A stretch of 64,000 nt of DNA. Source: Jeotgalicoccus halotolerans (GTDB lineage Bacteria; Bacillota; Bacilli; Staphylococcales; Salinicoccaceae). The stretch is from NCBI RefSeq assembly GCF_003387165.1, contig NZ_QUMW01000013.1, forward strand, positions 1-64,000, in the 5' to 3' direction. A program made the position numbers and the translations under genes. How positions within the stretch are numbered: position 1 is the stretch's first letter; every line of letters starts with the position of its first letter. The notes beneath the pieces are model-generated. The model saw only the letters and a list, made by a program, of their open reading frames with translations, was not told the DNA's origin and did no database searches. Below, piece by piece: positions 57,263 through 64,000 of the stretch.

Positions 57263-57316
57263 AAAAAAAGACACAAAAATCCCATTGATTTTTATGTCCC
57301 TAATAACTAATGTCTA
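57263..57316 (-). promoter_or_regulatory. HutP-dependent antitermination site between hutP and hutH
   Basis: On the minus strand, TAG-ACAT-TAG-TTAT-TAG (57316 to 57300) gives exactly three UAG triplets spaced by four bases, the RNA pattern bound by a HutP hexamer face. It runs directly into the terminator GACATAAAAATCC/GGATTTTTGTGTC (57298 to 57270) with seven T residues. Histidine- and Mg-bound HutP should block the hairpin and allow hutH transcription. Confidence 0.88.
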
Positions 57317-57333
57317 TGACAATTCTATTTAAT

Positions 57334-57777
57334 TTAAATATGATTAATACCGAGTCCCAAAGCCTCGTGCTCTTTGCCTCTGATCGGCGCACCGATTGTT
57401 CCGTAGAAACAGACAGCCAGCCATTCGCCTTCGTCATCGCTGCCGTATGGATTCCCTCTGACAATCGCAAACCTTAAACCGACAGTACGCATAATTTCCC
57501 CTACGCTTAAATCTCCGCGGGTCACGCCTTGGAGCGCTTCTAAAATTGCGTGATATAAAGAATGAGTTTCACGATAAATATCTCCATTAATGAGTCCGCC
57601 GCGCTTCGCAGCAGTTTCAACCGACGAGATGACTTTGCTTAAATCCATAGATCCGACTTTGCCCGTCATCACTTTAAATGACTTAAAGTGGGGCAGTATA
57701 CGGAGTGCTGTTTCTTCATCAGTCAATGCAACGAGTGTAGTGAATTTACCAAATTCACGATGTGTACTTTGAGTCAT
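57334..57777 (-). CDS. hutP: HutP, histidine-activated RNA antiterminator
   Basis: 147 residues, the family's size. GLRFAIVRGNPYGSDDEGEW (about 99-118), LAVCFYGTIGAPIRGKEHEA and GLGINHI form the conserved C-terminal L-His/Mg site. It binds UAG repeats in the hut leader and prevents termination upstream of hutH. First gene of the operon, with its RNA target 18 bp past its stop codon, as in B. subtilis. Confidence 0.95.
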   Translation of the reverse strand: MTQSTHREFGKFTTLVALTDEETALRILPHFKSFKVMTGKVGSMDLSKVISSVETAAKRGGLINGDIYRETHSLYHAILEALQGVTRGDLSVGEIMRTVGLRFAIVRGNPYGSDDEGEWLAVCFYGTIGAPIRGKEHEALGLGINHI

Positions 57778-57810
57778 AATATACCTGCCTAATCACTAAT
57801 AACTATTTTT

Positions 57811-57839
57811 ATTATAGCGCTTTCATAAAATAAAAACAA
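57811..57839 (-). promoter_or_regulatory. hutP promoter with an overlapping cre-like site
   Basis: Minus strand: TTGTTT (57834-57839), a 17-bp spacer and TATAAT (57811-57816). Overlapping it, TGAAAGCGCTATAA (57812-57825) matches the CcpA cre consensus TGWAANCGNTNWCA except for one base. Glucose repression of hut by CcpA is established in B. subtilis, so carbon control here is likely. Confidence 0.75.
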
Positions 57840-57957
57840 GAAGGTATGTTTTCTTTAATTTATCGATAAACAATATATTTTTAGGTACATTAGGTGGTAA
57901 ATTTAATTTATAAAATATGAAAGCAGTATCAATCAAACAGGAAAATGAGCTGACAAT

Positions 57958-58164
57958 ATGACGAAAATAATCGTAAATCTTGACGTAATGCTCGCAAAAC
58001 GAAAAATGAGCATGACGGAACTCGCCAATGAGGTCGGCGTGACTATGGCGAACTTATCAGTATTGAAAAACAATAAAGCAAAAGCCGTCCGTTTTTCGAC
58101 ACTGGAGAAAATCTGCGAAGTGCTGGACTGTCAGCCCGGCGATATACTGGAATACCGGAAATAG
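57958..58164 (+). CDS. Small Cro/CI-type (XRE) HTH regulator, YozG-like
   Basis: 68 residues, almost all helix-turn-helix: VNLDVMLAKRKMSMTELANE (6-25), VGVTMANLSVLKNNKAKAVR, then FSTLEKICEVLDCQPGDILE. Solitary one-domain HTH_26/XRE proteins of this kind usually regulate a neighbouring membrane gene, but none is next to it here. It diverges from hutP and converges on gyrA. The ribosome site is weak (GAGCTGA). No target can be named. Confidence 0.8.
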   Translation: MTKIIVNLDVMLAKRKMSMTELANEVGVTMANLSVLKNNKAKAVRFSTLEKICEVLDCQPGDILEYRK

Positions 58165-58200
58165 AGCGGTTCATTACGGAGCAAAAGTCCAACAAACACA

Positions 58201-58244
58201 AAAAGCACCCAAAATTCTCAGATTTGAGAGTTTCAGGTGCTTTT
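58201..58244. terminator. Bidirectional terminator between gyrA and the XRE gene
   Basis: AAAAGCACC and GGTGCTTTT outer arms with an inner CTCAGATTTGAG stem, T-runs on both strands. Confidence 0.85.
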
Positions 58245-58253
58245 ATTAACCAT

Positions 58254-60833
58254 TTATTCTTCTTCTGATTCCGAATCGTCTTCAGTTTCAGGATTTAAGT
58301 CTTCTTCGACTTCATCGGTTTCAACTTCAAGGTTGTCTTCCGCTTCCAGTGTTTCTTCGGCCATCTCAGAACCTTCATCTTCCAGTTCTTCTTCTGCAAT
58401 TTCATTTTTCACTACCGCAACCGTCGCAACATCCTGCTCTTCGTCTAAGCGAATGAGTCTCACACCTTGCGTATTACGGCTTGTAATTGATATCGCATCG
58501 ATTGTCAGGCGGATAATAACACCTTTGTCTGTAACAATCATCATATCTTCATCACGGTCTACTGACGCGATAAACACCAGTTTACCGTTTTTGTCTGTCA
58601 GGTTCGCAGTTTTCACACCGAAACCGCCACGTTTAATGGAGCGGTATTCTTCTTCATGTGTTAGCTTGCCGTAGCCTTTATCCGTAACGATAAGGACATG
58701 CTGACCCGGATCAAGGACATCGACACCGACGACTTCGTCGTCAACGCGAAGGTTAATCCCTTTCACACCAGCTGCTGTACGGCCCATGCTTCTGACCTGT
58801 TCTTCTTCAAAGCGTATTAATGAACCTTCGCGTGTTCCGAGCATGACTTCTGTTGAACCATCCGTCAGACGCACACCGAGGAGTTCGTCTTCGCCTCTGA
58901 AGCTGATGGCAATTTTACCGTTTTTATTAATTTGCTTAAAGTCATCCAGCGGTGTCCGCTTCACAAGACCATTTTTCGTTGCAAATAATAACTGGTAGCC
59001 TTCAGTTTCGTCTTTGTCTTTCACGCTGATCATCGTACTGATTTTTTCATCTTTTTCGATTTCAATCAGGTTAACAATCGGCAGTCCTTTCGACTGGCGT
59101 GACAGTTCAGGAATTTCATAACCTTTCAGGCGGTAGACGCGTCCTGTGTTCGTAAAGAACAGAATATAATCATGCGTGCTCATCGTCACAATCTGGCTGA
59201 CGAAGTCATCATCGATCGTATTCATACCCTGGATTCCGCGTCCGCCGCGGTGCTGGGCGCGGTATGTTGAAGCCGGCAGGCGTTTGATGTAGTTGTTATG
59301 GCTCAGGGTCACAACAATCTGTTCTCTCGGAATTAAATCTTCATCTTCAATATCGTGAATGCTGCCGAGTGTAATCTCCGTCCGGCGTTCATCTCCGAAT
59401 CGTTCGCGGATATCCGTTAGTTCTTCTTTGATGACTTCAAGCAGTTTTTCATCATCGTTCAGAATACTTTTCAGATATTCGATATTTTTAAGAATCTCAT
59501 CATATTCATTTTGGATTTTGCCGCGTTCAAGTCCGGTCAGACGGCGTAATCTCATATCGAGAATAGCCTGGGACTGGCGTTCTGACAAGTCAAAATGACT
59601 CATCAGGCTGTTTTTCGCTTCTTCATCCGTATCGGATGCACGGATTGTCTTAATGATTTCATCGATGTGATCGAGTGCAATCAGCAAGCCTTCCAGAATA
59701 TGCGCGCGGTCTTCAGCACGTTTTAATTCGTATTTCGTCCGTCGCGTCACGACAACTTTCTGATGCTCTAAATAATGATAAAGTACTTCTTTTAAAGCGA
59801 GTACTTTCGGTTCGCCGTTCACAAGCGCCAGCATGTTAACACCGAATGATGTCTGCAGCGGCGTCTGTTTATAAAGATTATTTAAAATCACATTCGCATT
59901 TTTGTCCTTGCGGATCTCAATAATGATTCTGACGCCTTCTTTAAGGGACGTTTCATCACGCAGATCCGTAATGCCTTCGATTTTTTTATCGCGTACTAAC
60001 TCAGCGATTTTCTCAACGAGGCGTGCCTTGTTTACCTGATATGGGATTTCTGAAATAACGATACGTTCTTTACCGTTCTTCATGAGTTCCACTTCACAGC
60101 GTGCCCGCATAATAACAGAACCGTGTCCTGTTTCATACGCGCGCTTAATTCCGCTTTTACCGATAATCAGACCTGCAGTCGGGAAGTCTGGTCCCTTAAC
60201 ATGTTCCATCAGTTCCATGGTCGTAACATTCGGATTGTCCGCAAGCTCGAGTACCGCATTGATGACTTCCGTCAGATTATGCGGCGGAATGTTCGTCGCC
60301 ATACCGACAGCGATTCCGCTCGTACCGTTGACGAGAAGGTTAGGGAAGCGTGCCGGCAGGACAGATGGTTCTCTTTCGTTTTCATCGTAGTTCGGCTGGA
60401 AATCCACTGTATCTTTATTTATATCACGCATTAATTCCATCGAGATTTTACTCATTTTTGCTTCGGTATAACGCATTGCTGCTGCACCGTCGCCATCCAT
60501 AGAACCGAAGTTCCCCTGGCCGTGAACGAGCGGGTAGCGGTAACTGAAGTCCTGAGCCATACGCACCATCGCATCGTAAATTGAGGAGTCGCCGTGCGGG
60601 TGGTATTTACCCATAACATCTCCGACGATACGGGCTGATTTTTTAAACGGCTTGTCAGAAGTCATACCGTTATCGTGCATACCGTACAAAATTCTGCGGT
60701 GCACCGGTTTCATGCCGTCTCTGACATCGGGCAGCGCACGAGATACGATAACACTCATGGCATAGCTTAAAAACGAGCTGCGCATCGTTTTCGTAATATT
60801 TATTTGCTGAAATTGTTCATCATGGTCCGCCAT
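58254..60833 (-). CDS. gyrA: DNA gyrase subunit A
   Basis: 859 residues. The winged-helix/tower domain holds the catalytic Tyr in [14 protein letters not shown] (about 122). The quinolone-resistance region reads [20 protein letters not shown] (about 77-96), with the sensitive Ser-Ser pair and Asp where S. aureus has Glu88. The C-terminal beta-pinwheel includes the GyrA box [11 protein letters not shown] (about 535). The last 50 residues are a very acidic tail. It forms A2B2 gyrase with GyrB; 17 bp behind gyrB. Confidence 0.97.
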   Translation of the reverse strand: MADHDEQFQQINITKTMRSSFLSYAMSVIVSRALPDVRDGMKPVHRRILYGMHDNGMTSDKPFKKSARIVGDVMGKYHPHGDSSIYDAMVRMAQDFSYRYPLVHGQGNFGSMDGDGAAAMRYTEAKMSKISMELMRDINKDTVDFQPNYDENEREPSVLPARFPNLLVNGTSGIAVGMATNIPPHNLTEVINAVLELADNPNVTTMELMEHVKGPDFPTAGLIIGKSGIKRAYETGHGSVIMRARCEVELMKNGKERIVISEIPYQVNKARLVEKIAELVRDKKIEGITDLRDETSLKEGVRIIIEIRKDKNANVILNNLYKQTPLQTSFGVNMLALVNGEPKVLALKEVLYHYLEHQKVVVTRRTKYELKRAEDRAHILEGLLIALDHIDEIIKTIRASDTDEEAKNSLMSHFDLSERQSQAILDMRLRRLTGLERGKIQNEYDEILKNIEYLKSILNDDEKLLEVIKEELTDIRERFGDERRTEITLGSIHDIEDEDLIPREQIVVTLSHNNYIKRLPASTYRAQHRGGRGIQGMNTIDDDFVSQIVTMSTHDYILFFTNTGRVYRLKGYEIPELSRQSKGLPIVNLIEIEKDEKISTMISVKDKDETEGYQLLFATKNGLVKRTPLDDFKQINKNGKIAISFRGEDELLGVRLTDGSTEVMLGTREGSLIRFEEEQVRSMGRTAAGVKGINLRVDDEVVGVDVLDPGQHVLIVTDKGYGKLTHEEEYRSIKRGGFGVKTANLTDKNGKLVFIASVDRDEDMMIVTDKGVIIRLTIDAISITSRNTQGVRLIRLDEEQDVATVAVVKNEIAEEELEDEGSEMAEETLEAEDNLEVETDEVEEDLNPETEDDSESEEE

Positions 60834-60850
60834 AAATTAAATCTCCTTTA

Positions 60851-63884
<3,034 letters not shown>

Positions 63885-63888
<4 letters not shown>

Positions 63889-64000
63889 TGCACCGGATAC
63901 TTAAATTTATATTCGCCGACACCTGCAATGACCAATTCGTCACCATCGTGCAGTTTTTTGCCGCGTCGGTTCTCAGGCTCTCCGTTTAAAAATACTTCAT
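63885..64000 (-). CDS. yaaA: S4-domain RNA-binding protein YaaA, 3' end only
   Basis: The window cuts this gene; the last 37 codons read EVFLNGEPENRRGKKLHDGD, then ELVIAGVGEYKFKYPVQ-stop, the C-terminal half of an S4 domain (G-E-x-E-x-R-R-G-x-K). Full length is about 75 residues in the family. The stop overlaps the recF start (TGA within ATGA). It lies between dnaN and recF in Firmicutes, so dnaN and dnaA should follow beyond 64000. Confidence 0.9.

Noticed and set aside
58294-60390. Several plus-strand Ser/Arg-rich open frames inside gyrA and gyrB
   Set aside because: Antisense shadows of conserved genes; low-complexity translations.
59000-60850. Quinolone-resistance substitution in GyrA (Asp at the position of S. 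aureus Glu88)
   Set aside because: Asp is the natural residue at this site in other bacteria such as E. coli, and both preceding Ser are wild type, so resistance is not indicated.

Overview
The window is chromosomal DNA of a low-GC Gram-positive coccus of the family Staphylococcaceae. The evidence is the order yaaA-recF-gyrB-gyrA ... serS-yybS-gdpP-rplI-dnaB-purA-tRNA-walRKHIJ-rlmH (the staphylococcal origin-proximal block), a staphyloxanthin-type C30 carotenoid set, an IS431-like element and SCC-type attachment sites at the 3' end of rlmH. A complete hut operon with hutP between gyrA and serS, and a crt set split into two units that includes tetR and fni, differ from Staphylococcus aureus. 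They suggest a relative such as Jeotgalicoccus, Salinicoccus or Macrococcus, but the species cannot be fixed from sequence alone. oriC should lie just beyond base 64000.

Region 1 (1-11 kb): a small membrane protein, a decayed TRAP-transporter fragment, a CPA2 antiporter, an IsdG/HmoB-like monooxygenase, TspO and then the pigment genes. crtO-crtQ form one unit. tetR-fni-crtN-crtM-crtP form a second one, behind a perfect 27-bp palindrome that overlaps its promoter. Together they could make isoprenoid precursor, dehydrosqualene, 4,4'-diaponeurosporene, its oxidised end group, and the glycosylated and acylated product. The aldehyde dehydrogenase step is not in the window.

Region 2 (11-24 kb): a two-gene teichoic-acid-type glycosyltransferase unit, a degenerate tRNA-Leu, a truncated SDR, a GntR-CynX pair, and two divergent TPP-riboswitch loci. 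The minus-strand one is tenI-thiS-thiG-thiF. The plus-strand one controls an SDR and an LLM flavin monooxygenase, genes not normally linked to thiamine.

Region 3 (24.3-36.97 kb): a composite SCC-like island. Besides the attachment site at the end of rlmH there are three more 18-bp copies in the same orientation (24297, 26697, 31495), each encoding E-x-YHK-stop. They divide the island into three cassettes: pepF; a BCCT transporter with a CocE/NonD hydrolase; and a MerR-linked DJ-1/SDR/alkenal reductase/DoxX operon with an IS431-like remnant. No ccr recombinase is present. Pseudogenes are common (2-hydroxyacid dehydrogenase, SDR, IsaB-like antigen, transposase).

Region 4 (37-64 kb, all minus strand except one small regulator): ordinary core genes. 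These are rlmH, a dense DnaA-box cluster, walJIHKR, tRNA-Glu and tRNA-Asp, purA, dnaB, rplI, gdpP, yybS, T-box-controlled serS, the HutP-controlled histidine degradation operon, gyrA, gyrB, recF and the end of yaaA.
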